23,136 nt of DNA from Apostichopus californicus (GCA_020650975.1 JAIPMN010177026.1:1-23136); one strand, 5' to 3'. Counted from the stretch's first letter, positions 1 through 7,957 are shown. The notes: a model not told the origin generated them from the sequence alone. Made by a program: numbers and translations.

Positions 1-1049
1 AGTGAAAGTTTCGTACAGGGGTACATAACACATGCGCTGTAGGCCTATATGTATTAAAACTGTGTATAGTAAAGGCTTCATAATTGACGCACCCCGTAAT
101 TGACGCACCCTCAATTATTACTAGCAACGATACAGCAGGCCACTTAAACTTTTTGCAGTCAAGCAGAATTACATATTTCATGAGTTTGAATCCAATTCAG
201 CTATTTTTGCTGACCAAATTGTGGTACTTTTTAAGCTTTTAACACCCTCACCCTAGTTTTGTACGTTTTTGGGCATTTGGAAATCTTACATCCTTAAAAT
301 AACCAACATTACCTCAATATGATAACACTACTCTCTGGGACCTGACCTGTCTGAGCTTAGAGGCCCAGAGCATAGCAAACAGCATCTAAAGTCAATGGAT
401 GTATACTAAGGCCATTTAGGGGTATGAAAGAACTCGACACGGCAGACATTTTGTGGTCAAATTCTGCTCAATTGTACGGTGCAAGAGCACAGAACCTTAA
501 ATATTTTGAGACCATAACATTTCTGAGGAACTACTCATATGAAAAACACATACAGTTGAGTGATTTGGTTTTTTCCTTGATAGACATCGTAGATCAAATC
601 CTTAAGTGCGTCAATTATGAGCCCACCATGCTACAGTACACAGTGCAGTGACGGGAATATATCATACTGTACACTATACTGTTTAGCGTATATTCATTCA
701 AGACTGTACTCGCGTCGTGAAGTTGATTTTGGTGTAGGCCTACCCATTCCACGAAACGAATTCTGATTTCAATAGAACGGCTGACGAATCTTGGATGACG
801 TAAACACGAACCCGATAGAATGTAGCGTATGTATCATAAGTAAGGTTAACATGTTATCCAAGCTTTAAAAGTAAAGTTATAAGGCGTTTGCAGGGAAACC
901 GCGTAACAAGACTTAATAAGTAATAGTGTGTAACTCAGTGTATGCCTTCGAACTTCCAAGCAATGGTCATTATTGATGCTGACGTCATGAGCAATCTGAT
1001 TGGCTGAAAACTCCGTAATTGCAAACCTGTTTGGGAAAAAAAAATTCGC
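1..1049. other. Non-coding flank left of the LINE
   Basis: AT-rich sequence with no recognisable protein or RNA gene. It holds a short tandem pair of the word taattgacgcacc at about 81-111 and a matching inverted copy near 606-620, listed separately. A 75-codon open frame at 424-651 has no recognisable motif and is not called as a gene. The LINE homology begins sharply near 1050, after an A-run at about 1036-1044. Confidence 0.6.
78..620. repeat. Possible small inverted-repeat (MITE-like) element
   Basis: The 15-mer tcataattgacgcac at 78-92 is repeated exactly in inverted orientation at 606-620. Each copy includes a TA next to attgacgcac, which would fit a TA target duplication with short terminal inverted repeats around about 520 bp of non-coding DNA. 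A second direct copy of the word lies at about 96-109. The inverted match does not extend further, so this may be chance or an old element. The call is tentative. Confidence 0.25.
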
Positions 1050-1875
1050 ACCCGGGCCAGCCTCGCACTTGTTGGAGGTGTGGGCTGGAAGGGCATGAGG
1101 CCAGGTTGTGCCCGAGCAAGACGCTGTTTACAGGTTGGGCATACCCTGGCCGAGTGTAAAGGGGACATCGTATGTAACTCCATCTCGGAGTGGGCCATCT
1201 CGCCCGTTTATGCCGAGACCGCTCATACGCCGCGAGAGTGGCTACGGGCGTGGTTGAAGCGGTTCCCGTCCCGGCCTCTGACACCGTACCACCTGATGCT
1301 CCGTTGATCACCCCAGTGTCCGACACTAGCGCCCCGGTGGAAGCTTTGAACCCACATTCGTGTCCCATCTCGTCCCTGAACGAAGTTGCCGCTCCGGCCG
1401 AGACTGCCAGTCTGCCCACTGAGGCGGAGCTGGACTTAACGGCGGAGATGGTATTAGCGGAGTGGCATGCGGAGCAGGATGCCGCTTGTACTGGTTCACC
1501 GGTAGCTGCGCCCGCTATTGGCGATACTAGTCGGGCCCGAGTCAACTGGCCCAAGAGACATTAAGTGGCCCAGATTCGGACTCGCCAATGGAGGAGTGCA
1601 CTACAGCCTTAGTAGTTGCGGCTAAGGAGTCCTCCGATTGGTTTGATGAGACGAAACGGGCCACTGATCTCATTGACTCGAGAGGCCCTTCCACCCTGCC
1701 AGCAGTCGCTTCCGCTATACCGGACACGATGGTCGCTAGTGGACCTCCTGTTCCTGACAGGGAGGTCCACTCGATCAATGTTGACGAGGAGCTAAGAACT
1801 CTGCTTGCTCGTAGGAAAAGGGGGAACACGGCTAGGGGCCTAAAAAGACCCGTATTGGGAAAACATCGCAGGTAA
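1050..1875 (+). pseudogene. LINE ORF1 (gag-like, zinc-knuckle) C-terminal part, frameshifted
   Basis: Remnant of the ORF1 RNA-binding protein. The first CCHC knuckle is still readable just after the truncation point. An apparent 8-base deletion near 1110 relative to the nested copy shifts the frame and destroys the middle knuckle, and the third survives only in part (GHLARLC at about 1190-1210). The following Pro/Ala/Ser/Glu-rich, probably disordered region reads openly at 1190-1564, a further frame change follows near 1560, and the C-terminal segment 1588-1875 is open and basic at its end (GKHRR, stop). That last 95-residue segment differs at only 3 residues from the nested copy on the minus strand at 5606-5893, so the two elements are close relatives. 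Confidence 0.85.
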
Positions 1876-1877
1876 TG
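1873..1877 (+). promoter_or_regulatory. TAATG stop/start overlap between ORF1 and ORF2
   Basis: The ORF1 stop TAA (1873-1875) overlaps the ORF2 start ATG (1875-1877) by one base. The same overlap occurs in the nested copy. A UAAUG overlap is known to drive termination-reinitiation of ORF2 in the silkworm LINE SART1. Here the same role is inferred from the conserved arrangement. Confidence 0.7.
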
Positions 1878-2742
1878 ACACCGGACACCTTATCCCTCGT
1901 CACCCTTAATGTGAATGGCGATGAGGGGTACCCCCAAAAGGCGGCGGATTTTACAGTTCTGCAAGTTGCTCCAAGTGGATGTGGTCCTTTTGCAGGAGAC
2001 CCGCATATCTTGTGTGAGAGTGATGTTCATCTTTGGTCCTTAGAGTGGGGGGGGGGGGTCTTTATGCCTCCTTTGGATCAGGGGCATCTTGCGGGACTGT
2101 CATTGTGTGGGAAAAGTGGAGAAAGACCATGAAGGTCGGGTGGTGTGCATACACTTAAGGCTCACGCGGGTGAGTTGGTAGTGTGCAATGTTTATGCCCC
2201 CAACTGGCCAGCATGTAGGAAAGATTTTTTCACGGTCTTGCAATCCTTTGTACCGGGCAGGGCAAATTGTATTCTTGGGGGACTTCAACTGTGTCCCTAA
2301 CTCTGCTTTAGATAGACGTTCGAGGAAAGAGTCCCCCAATTGTACCACCGGCATGATTGAGCTAGGCTTGTTTGTCAAGCACCGAGACCTTGTGGATGTT
2401 TGGAGGTACCAAAATCCCCAGGTAGTTGCTTGTACGTGGCATAGACCAGATGGATCAGTTTCATCCAGACTCGACAGGTTTTATGCCCCGCGCAAGTTTC
2501 CTCAATCTCGGTGTTCGGTTATGCCATGTCCTTTGTCTGATCATGACGCAGTTGTTTTGTGCTTGCAGCTGCCGGAGTCTTTTCATGTGGAGAAGGGACT
2601 TTGGCGGCTGAACACGGAAATTGTCAAAAAGCAAAAGTTCAAGGAGCAATTTGTCGAGAAGTACAGAGGATGGCAGTCCCTCAAGCCTGCTTTTCCCAAT
2701 ACGTTAGTCTGGTGGGACGAGGTCAAGTCCCTCATCAAGTAG
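1875..2742 (+). pseudogene. LINE ORF2 N-terminus: apurinic-type endonuclease domain
   Basis: Start of the ORF2 polyprotein, the nuclease that nicks target DNA for target-primed reverse transcription. It opens with the family-typical strand SLVTLNVNG, then after a one-base frame change near 1919 shows VLLQETR at about 1983-2003 (catalytic Glu), VCNVYAPN at 2181-2204, GDFNCVPN at about 2278-2301 (active-site Asp/Asn) and SDHDA at 2536-2550 (catalytic Asp/His). These are the standard motifs of the exonuclease-endonuclease-phosphatase fold in order. The reading frame is broken in several places, including around a G-run at 2047-2056, and a stop lies at 2740-2742. The start is chosen because it overlaps the ORF1 stop and is kept in both copies. 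Confidence 0.85.
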
Positions 2743-4403
2743 TTCGCAATCGGGTATTGTGTTGAGAGAGCTTACCAACGGAGATTAAAGTTCCATTCCC
2801 TGTGCAATAGAGCAAGTCTGATCTGCATGCACTTGGGGTGTTTCTAGATGAGAAGCTGCACGGAGCCCGGGTGCGTGCCAGAATCAAGTTTGTTGAGGCG
2901 GACGAGAAGCCCACTATTCGTTTTTACCGGGATGACACCAAGTCTGTGGTTGACCGCAGAATTAGGGCAGTGCGTCATGCTGGTGGGGTCGTCGGGGAGA
3001 GCCCGCAGGCAGTCCTAGGGGTATTTAGGTCGTTCTTTTTCGAGCCTGTACTACAGGGCTGCTGTTAGCGAGGATCTCCAGGAAGACTTGTTGTCTGGTA
3101 TAGACAAGGCCCCCTCCCCTCAGAGTAAAAACGATAGCTTGGGTTTCCAATCTCTCCGTTGTTGAGCTCTGGACAGTGGTAGCAGCGATGAAGAAGGGAA
3201 AGTCCCCTGGTCCCGATGGCCTCCCTGCAGAGTTCTATAGGACCTTCTGGGAGGTTCTCGGTGGGGACTTGAGAGACGTGTTCGCTACCGCTTTCCAGTT
3301 GAAGTACATGAGCCAAAGACAGCGGGTTGGAAATATTGTTCTGCTCCCAAAGTCGGGAGACCCTTTGGACCCTATAAATAGGCGTCCAATAACGCTGTTG
3401 AATTTGGACTACAAAATCCTGGCCAAAGCATTAGGAAATCGCTTAGCGGATGTGATGCCGGATATTGTAGGTCCTCTCCAGACTTGTGATGTGCGAGGTA
3501 AGTGTATTCAACATAACCTCTGGTTGATGAGAGACTTGATCGAGTTTGTTAAAGTTCGTGATTTGCCATGTGCACTGGTCTCCTTGGACCAGGAGAAGGC
3601 CTTTGACATGGTAGATCACGACTTTCTGTTCAGAACCTTAGAGTCCTTCGGATTGAACTCAGTGTTTATTCGTTGGCTCTCGTTATTAAACAAGGACGTC
3701 ACGAGCATTGTCACTGTTAACGGATTAACTTCTGGTCCCTTCCCGGTTCGAAGGGCAGTCCGTCAAGGTTGTTTCCTCTCCCCGTTATTGTATGTTCTTT
3801 ACCTCACTGGACAGATGCTTGGGTTTTCGACCCTTCAATGCACCGGGTGGGGCTAGAGTTTAATGCGTGCAGTATGCCGATGACGTCACTTGTATTGTGT
3901 CGGACCTCGCCTCCTTCAAGCCTTTATCGAAGGTTTTGGCCACCTTCCAAGAGGCTACTGGTGTCAGACTCAACAAGTCCAAGACCAAAGGGCTGCGTTA
4001 AGGAGGTTGGCGCGGCCAATCCCTCCCGTTCGATGCTACTTGGTCAGATGTCATGATCAGGGTAAATGGCATCTGGCTAGGTTATGGTGCCCCGGAGGCC
4101 ACCACTTTGGCAGAGAAGGCTGATCAGGTGGAGGCAAGGCTCGACACATTCAGTCGGAGGTGGCTCTCCCTCCCTGGGAAGGTTACAGTTGTTAATCGTT
4201 TTATTATTCCTCTCCTTTGGTATCCTGGTACGGTGATCGCTGCACCGGATCATGCTTTGGTGCGATTGGAGAGGATCATTTTTGATTTCATTTGGAGAAA
4301 GCGCAAACCAAACCTTGTCAAAAAGACCGTTCTGTATAAGACCCCCTTGAGCGGTGGGCTTGGTTTGGTCCACCTACCATCTAAACTGCGCTTTCTCCTT
4401 TGA
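2743..4403 (+). pseudogene. LINE ORF2 reverse transcriptase domain
   Basis: Central reverse transcriptase of ORF2. The linker at about 2800-3070 has the LINE-typical GARVRAR...EADEKPT segment. The longest open stretch (3176-3856) contains KSPGPDGLPAEFY, NRRPITLLNLDYKILAKAL, the block-A motif with catalytic Asp (KAFDMVDHDF, Asp codon 3605-3607) and the RQGC block with Phe where Pro is usual (GCFLSPLL). The catalytic box YADD lies at 3873-3884 in another frame, so a frameshift sits around 3810-3870. The thumb-like region 4053-4403 reads LSLPGKVTVVNRFIIP and GGLGLVHL. Catalytic residues are kept but the frame is broken, so the copy looks recently dead. Confidence 0.92.
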
Positions 4404-4901
4404 AAGGTGTTTTCGTTGCGTTTGAAAATCCTTTGTTTCCCTTTGCCTATTTTGTTAGGTTCTGGGGTGGGTTTCTTTTTCGCCACCACTGGCCCGGATC
4501 CTTTCCAATAACCGGCCAAAGGCGACACGCCCTTCGGGGGTGTAAACTCAGATTGGTGACTCACTTCGTAGAATCAAAGAGGAGGGTGGGCCACATGTTC
4601 TGCTGAACGTGGCCCCCTCTGTGTTATACCAACCATTGTTTCGTTCAATGCCAAACCGCCATCTCTCCAGATGTGTGGCGGTCTGTGTGTTGTAAGTAAC
4701 TAGATAGCCGTCTCCGGGACTTGGCGTGGATGATTGCACATGGGGTCCTCATCACTAACCATTTTCGCCTAGTCAGGTGGCGATTAGGTGATGGGATTTG
4801 TCCCCGTGTGGGCTGTTAAGCCATCGAGACTATACAACACCTTTTGCTGGAGTGTCCCTTTGTCCGGTTGGTGTGGGAATGGTTTCACGCCTTCGTTATT
4901 G
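4404..4901 (+). pseudogene. LINE ORF2 C-terminal region up to the nested insertion
   Basis: Continuation of ORF2 after the reverse transcriptase, with several frameshifts. At about 4718-4900 the translated pieces read like the C-terminal segment of L1/Tx1-type ORF2: DLAWMIAHGVLITNH, then RWRLGDG, a partial Cys/His motif CPRVGC (a cysteine position apparently altered, with a stop after it), and ETIQHLLLECPFVRLVW. The motif normally reads C-x2-C...H-x4-C and probably binds nucleic acid. The frame runs into the insertion at codon 4898-4901 and resumes at 7080. Confidence 0.8.
4887..4901 (+). repeat. Left target-site duplication of nested insertion
   Basis: The 15-mer acgccttcgttattg is present here and again at 7065-7079, exactly flanking the minus-strand insertion. 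The bases belong to ORF2 of the host LINE. Joining the outer sides at this repeat restores the continuous codon frame of ORF2 across the insertion site. Confidence 0.9.
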
Positions 4902-5012
4902 TGCTTTTTACGTGTCCCGCCCTGCGGGGTCCAAAACGTCACGGCCAAACGGCACTACCCAACCATCCCATTCTGACAAACAAAACTTAAGTCAAGCCAG
5001 CCAAAGAAATAA
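4901..5012 (-). repeat. LINE 3' end, type B
   Basis: The plus strand reads gtgctttttacgtg followed by a short GC hairpin (cccgccctgcgggg) and about 85 bp that match 23030-23136 closely, with scattered single-base differences. Read on the minus strand this is the 3' terminus of a LINE-like element: it ends in cacgtaaaaagcac, the same 14 bases that end the other 3' UTR at 5186-5199 and 7676-7689, but the body is unrelated to that UTR. It defines a second 3'-end type, used as the 3' tip of the nested insertion. Confidence 0.7.
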
Positions 5013-5117
5013 ATACGCCCACCGACCTGCAGAGACAAACCCCCAACCACCTACTCAAACGTGGTACATATAAAACAATTTACTGTGGCAAAACATAATA
5101 TGCAAACACACACACAC
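5013..5117. other. Sequence upstream of the U2-like segment
   Basis: About 105 bp between the type B LINE end and the U2-like 5' end. It has an ATATAAAAC word near 5067-5075 and ends in a (CA)n run that touches the first U2 base. Its position fits former 5' flank or promoter of a U2 gene, but I cannot identify a proximal sequence element. That origin is an inference. Confidence 0.35.
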
Positions 5118-5163
5118 GTCGCTTCTCGGCTTTTTTGGCTAACATAATGTGTAGTACCTGTTC
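5118..5163 (+). pseudogene. U2 snRNA 5' fragment (about nt 1-45)
   Basis: The plus strand reads tcgcttctcggc, then tttttt, ggctaa, and gtgtagtacctgttc, in line with the highly conserved first 45 bases of metazoan U2 snRNA with one extra T and a few substitutions. The branch-point-pairing word GTAGTA is kept at 5151-5156. Homology stops abruptly after gttc; the rest of U2 (stem-loop IIa onward) is absent and is replaced by a 22-base link containing the palindrome ccctttcgaaggg. The fragment is antisense to the LINE derivative that contains it. It cannot be a functional snRNA. Confidence 0.82.
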
Positions 5164-5185
5164 CCTTTCGAAGGGAATGATGAGT

Positions 5186-5503
5186 GTGCTTTTTACGTGC
5201 AAAGAAAACGGACAAGGACCAAAGGTCAACAGAAACAAAAACAATCCCAGTCTGTAAAACAAGCACCTGTAAAACAACCACCAAAAACCCAACTGAAACC
5301 CACAAACACAAATCTCTCACTAACGTAGCGTTTAACGTGAAGTGAAAGGGACACAGACCCAAAGGCCAACAGAAGCAAAACAAAAAAAACACTACAAACC
5401 GGCCCCAAAAAGCCAACTCCAAACCACAAACAGAAAAAAACCCAACCCATATTATGTAACGACCACACAACCCCTACACCTAACAACTAACTCACTCCAA
5501 ATT
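5186..5503 (-). other. 3' UTR of nested LINE derivative (type A)
   Basis: The minus-strand sequence after the former ORF2 stop is rich in G and T and matches the 3' UTR of the outer element (7391-7689) along its length. A short internal duplication around gttttacag (near 5250-5280) is not in the outer copy. It ends in cacgtaaaaagcac at 5199-5186. Long open frames seen here on the minus strand are side effects of the low-complexity GT composition. Confidence 0.8.
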
Positions 5504-5606
5504 TCATCCGGGGAACGCCGTCCCGATAGTAGACGACAGGCCTTTTGGGGGTACCCCTCATCCCATTCACATTTAGGGTGACAAGGGATAAGGTGTCCGG
5601 TGTCAT
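5504..5606 (-). pseudogene. ORF2 remnant: first codons fused to last codons
   Basis: On the minus strand ATG at 5606-5604 overlaps the ORF1 stop and opens the endonuclease start (LVTLNVNGMRGTPKR). After about 20 codons the sequence jumps to the last roughly 10 codons of ORF2, the same bases as 7353-7390 in the outer copy. The join, at about 5540-5541, shares GC between both sides, which suggests a microhomology deletion or template jump. The fusion is out of the original frame, giving a tiny open frame that ends in the 3' UTR. It lacks all catalytic parts of endonuclease and reverse transcriptase. Confidence 0.82.
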
Positions 5607-5608
5607 TA
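5604..5608 (-). promoter_or_regulatory. TAATG stop/start overlap in nested copy
   Basis: The ORF1 stop (5608-5606) and ORF2 ATG (5606-5604) overlap as TAATG, identical to the arrangement at 1873-1877. The overlap survived even though ORF2 was deleted, as expected if the derivative arose directly from a coupled two-ORF element. Confidence 0.7.
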
Positions 5609-6869
5609 CCTGCGATGTTTTCCCAATACGGGTCTTTTCAGGCACCTGGCCGTGTTCCCCCTTTTCCTACGAGCGAGCAGAGTTCTTAGCTCCTCGTCAA
5701 CATTGATCGAGTGGACCTCCCTGTCAGGAACAGGAGGTCCACTAGCGACCATCGTGTCCGGTATAGCGGAAGCGACTGCTGGCAGGGTGGAAGGGCCGCT
5801 CGAGTCAATGAGATCAGTGGCCCGTTTCGTCTCATCAAACCAATCGGAGGACTCCTTAGCCGCAACTACTAAGGCTGTAGTGCAGTCCTCCATTGGCGAG
5901 TCCGAATCTGGGCCACTCAATGTCTCTTGGGCCAGTTGACGCGGGGCCCGACTAGTATCACCGATAGCGGGCGCAGCTACCGGTGAACCAGTACAAGCGG
6001 CATCCTACTCCGCATGCCACTCCGCTAATACCATCTCCACCGTTTTGTCCAGCTCCGCCTCAGTGGGCAGACTGACAGTCTCGGCCGGGGCGGCAACTTC
6101 GTTCAGGGACGAGGTGGGACACGAAAGGGGGTTCAAAGCCTCCACCGGGGAGCTAGTGTCGGACACTGGGGCGATCAACGGAGCATCAGGTGATACGGTG
6201 TCAGAGGCCGGGACGGGTCTGAGCGGTCTCGGCATAAACGGGCGAGATGGCCCGTTTTCCCACACGAGTTACATACGATGGCCCCTACACACTCGGCCAG
6301 GGTATGCCCAACCTGTAAACAGCGGCTACACCGCTTGTTCGGGCACAACCTGGCCTCATGCCCTTCCAGCCCACACCTCCAACAAGTGCGAGGCTGGCCC
6401 GGGTATGCAATGTGGGCCCTGTGCCCATTAGCCCACAAGGTAGAGGGGATATCGGACTTCAGCTCGACTCTAACTCGTCTAGTCCCGGTCTTGACACCCT
6501 TACGTTCACGGAATTCCGGCTCCTCGTAGCCGGTCACTTTCTGAAAACGCCCCAGTGTCCGCACAACAACCTGTTCAGACATGTCCAGAGGGAGATGGAG
6601 GACTGTCACCCACACCGAACTGTCATACGGCTTGACCTTCAGTCCCACAACTCCCTCCAACACCTGGACGCCTCGGACGCGGGCAGCCTCCGAGGTGAAC
6701 CGAACATCTAAAACATTCATACCCCGGAGAGGTTTACGCTGAAGTGCGTCAAACTCTCCATGGACCTTTAAACCAACAGAAGCAAAACTGAAAACAACTT
6801 GTCCGGGACGACCTTAGCCTCCTCCGAAAAACTCAACAATACGATTTTGCTGTCACGGCGAGCCGCCAT
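5606..6869 (-). pseudogene. LINE ORF1 gag-like protein with three CCHC knuckles, lightly damaged
   Basis: Nearly full-length ORF1 of about 420 codons; ORF1 proteins of this type bind element RNA. The start is taken as ATG at 6869-6867 (MAARRDSK), the first after the 5' UTR. A frameshift lies near 6795. The frame then runs through a conserved N-terminal region (about 6720-6400) into three zinc knuckles of form C-x2-C-x4-H-x4-C: CWRCGLEGHEARLC (6384-6343), CSRCLQVGHTLAEC (6330-6289) and CNSCGKTGHLARLC (6273-6232), spaced by four or five residues. A deletion of about 36 bases near 6225 relative to the outer copy changes frame, and a CAG-to-TAG stop sits at 6007-6005. A Pro/Ala/Ser/Glu-rich tail and a basic C-terminus (GKHRR) follow. 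The three breaks make it non-coding today, but it is in far better shape than the outer ORF2. Confidence 0.87.
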
Positions 6870-7064
6870 GAGAGCTAGGGGTGTGGCAAGCCACGCACCT
6901 ATACGAAAACCAAAACAACGAAACAAAACCAAAACACCCAAACTGCAATAAACAAACTACAAAACTAAAGAAATGCCAACGAAAAAACACAGTGTGTGGT
7001 CAACGAAAAGTGGAGAGCAGCCGAAAGCACGTCCGCACTCCACGAAAGCAAACTACGAAAGCAA
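6870..7064 (-). other. 5' UTR of nested LINE derivative
   Basis: Minus-strand leader between the insertion boundary and the ORF1 ATG. It begins with two copies of the word ttgctttcgtagt/ttgctttcgtgga (7064-7040) and contains pyrimidine-rich and T-rich stretches. Its presence up to the target duplication implies that the copy is full length at its 5' end, so it may include the internal promoter typical of LINEs. No promoter motif is identified. Confidence 0.6.
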
Positions 7065-7079
7065 ACGCCTTCGTTATTG
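7065..7079 (+). repeat. Right target-site duplication of nested insertion
   Basis: Second copy of acgccttcgttattg, identical to 4887-4901. ORF2 of the outer LINE resumes in frame directly after it. Confidence 0.9.
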
Positions 7080-7390
7080 GTGTTATTGGTTGCACACAGT
7101 GGGCCATTAGTAGTGATTTTGTTTTGTATGGTTTGTTGCCCCCTGTGTGCCCAACCTGGGTTAGGGTTCTGTTGTTGTTGTTTGCCGCTGTCATAAGGAG
7201 ACACATCTGGAACAGCAGATGCCGCCTAGTTTTCGATGGGGACGTCTGGAGGGCCGAGGCTGTCGTCCCCTTCGTGCAAAGGGAATTAAGATTGCGCATG
7301 GAGGCGGACCATGCACGGCTTCTCGACACTGCCTTTCGTAGACGCTGGCGAAGCCTGTCGTCTACTATCGGGACGGCGTTCCCCGGATGA
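7080..7390 (+). pseudogene. LINE ORF2 C-terminal end (after the insertion)
   Basis: Last roughly 100 codons of outer ORF2, open to the TGA at 7388-7390. It contains a hydrophobic stretch, then RRHIWNSRCRLVFDG and a basic helix-like tail (VQRELRLRMEADHARLL, RRRWRSLSS), which resembles the terminal segment of LINE ORF2 proteins where an Arg/Lys-rich helix follows the Cys/His motif. The upstream start of the 6881-7390 open frame lies inside the nested element and is artificial. Confidence 0.8.
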
Positions 7391-7689
7391 AATTTGGAGT
7401 GAGTTAGTTGTTAGGTGTTGGGGTTGTGTGGTCGTTACATAATATGGGTTGGTGGTTTTTTTTCTGTTTGTGGTTTGGAGTTGGCTTTTTGCTGCCGGTT
7501 TGTAGTGTTTTTGGTTTTGCTTCTGTTGGCCTTCTGTGTCCCTTTCACTTCACGTTAAACGCTACGTTAGTGAGAGATTTGTGTTTGTGGGTTTCAGTTG
7601 GGTTTTTGGTGGTTGTTTTACAGACTGGGATTGTTTTTATTTCTGTTGACCTTTGGTCCGTGTCCGTTTTCTTTGCACGTAAAAAGCAC
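7391..7689 (+). other. 3' UTR of outer LINE (type A)
   Basis: GT-rich untranslated region matching the inverted nested copy at 5186-5503. It ends in tgcacgtaaaaagcac with no poly(A) tail, then changes to AT-rich flank (atatttgtttg). A defined, non-poly(A) 3' end suggests that the element's reverse transcriptase recognises a specific 3' sequence. Confidence 0.75.
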
Positions 7690-7884
7690 ATATTTGTTTG
7701 AAAATTGCTCATCTTATATTATTGCTGTTTACAAGTTCATCATATCAACTTTCAGTCATGTTTTTATATTCGGAAGAGATGTCCCTTCTTTCTACTTCTT
7801 TCTACTTCTACTTCTTTCTACCCGGATCTCTCGATCCCACTGGCAGCAGGGACCCAAGCACCAGCCCATAAAGTTACATTAAAA

Positions 7885-7957
7885 CTGTGAGACGGAGAGA
7901 GGAAAAACAGTTTATCTTTAGTTGTTGTAACGTTAAGGCACATGTTAATCAATCGCT
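7885..7957 (+). repeat. Direct repeat copy 1
   Basis: Begins ctgtgagacgg, ends ttaatcaatcgct. It matches 8662-8723 along its length except for two small extra stretches in this copy (gaaaaaca and a repeated ttg). The 700 bp between the copies is AT-rich with no coding signal. The pair could be short LTRs, ends of a non-autonomous element, or a segment duplication. Confidence 0.7.

Larger units (their letters stand above)
4902..7064 (-). mobile_element. Nested ORF1-only LINE derivative with antisense U2 segment
   Basis: A 2.16-kb minus-strand insertion inside ORF2 of a relative, flanked by a perfect 15-bp duplication. In its own sense direction (from 7064 down) it has: a 5' UTR of about 195 bp, ORF1, the first roughly 20 codons of ORF2 fused to the last roughly 10, the 3' UTR ending at 5186 in cacgtaaaaagcac, a stretch containing the 5' end of U2 snRNA in antisense, and a second LINE 3' end finishing at 4901 in the same terminal word. 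Because the duplication flanks the whole block, I infer that it entered as one RNA. Stepwise insertions cannot be fully excluded. Without ORF2 it could move only with enzyme from full-length relatives. Confidence 0.82.
1050..7689 (+). mobile_element. 5'-truncated two-ORF LINE (L1/Tx1-like), split by a nested insertion
   Basis: A non-LTR retrotransposon copy. Homology to the nested relative starts at about 1050, inside the zinc-knuckle part of ORF1, so the 5' UTR and most of ORF1 are missing, as in incomplete target-primed reverse transcription. Then come the rest of ORF1, ORF2 (AP endonuclease, reverse transcriptase, C-terminal Cys/His region) and a GT-rich 3' UTR ending in cacgtaaaaagcac at 7676-7689. 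ORF2 is interrupted at 4901 and resumes in the same codon at 7080. Many frameshifts and stops show the copy is dead. A two-ORF layout with AP endonuclease and a late CCHC motif fits the L1/Tx1 superclade; the clade is inferred from motif style, not from a tree. Possible degenerate target duplications are tgtttg-containing A-rich words at about 1028-1047 and 7692-7706. Confidence 0.88.

Noticed and set aside
424..651. 75-codon frame in the left flank
   Set aside because: No family motif, and it sits within the possible inverted-repeat element; indistinguishable from chance.
1588..1829. Overlapping open frames on both strands in ORF1 (1542-1829 minus, 5652-5939 plus)
   Set aside because: Antisense shadows of the GC-rich ORF1; they recur in both copies only because the sense ORF is shared.
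5118..5163. Functional U2 snRNA gene
   Set aside because: Only the first ~45 bases are present; the Sm site and 3' stem-loops are missing and the 5' part has changes and an extra T.
5051..5486. Long minus-strand open frames with Phe/Val/Gly/Cys-rich, membrane-like translations (also 7408-7701 plus)
   Set aside because: They lie in the GT-rich 3' UTR of the LINE and appear in both copies only because the UTR is shared. The hydrophobic look comes from T-rich codons.
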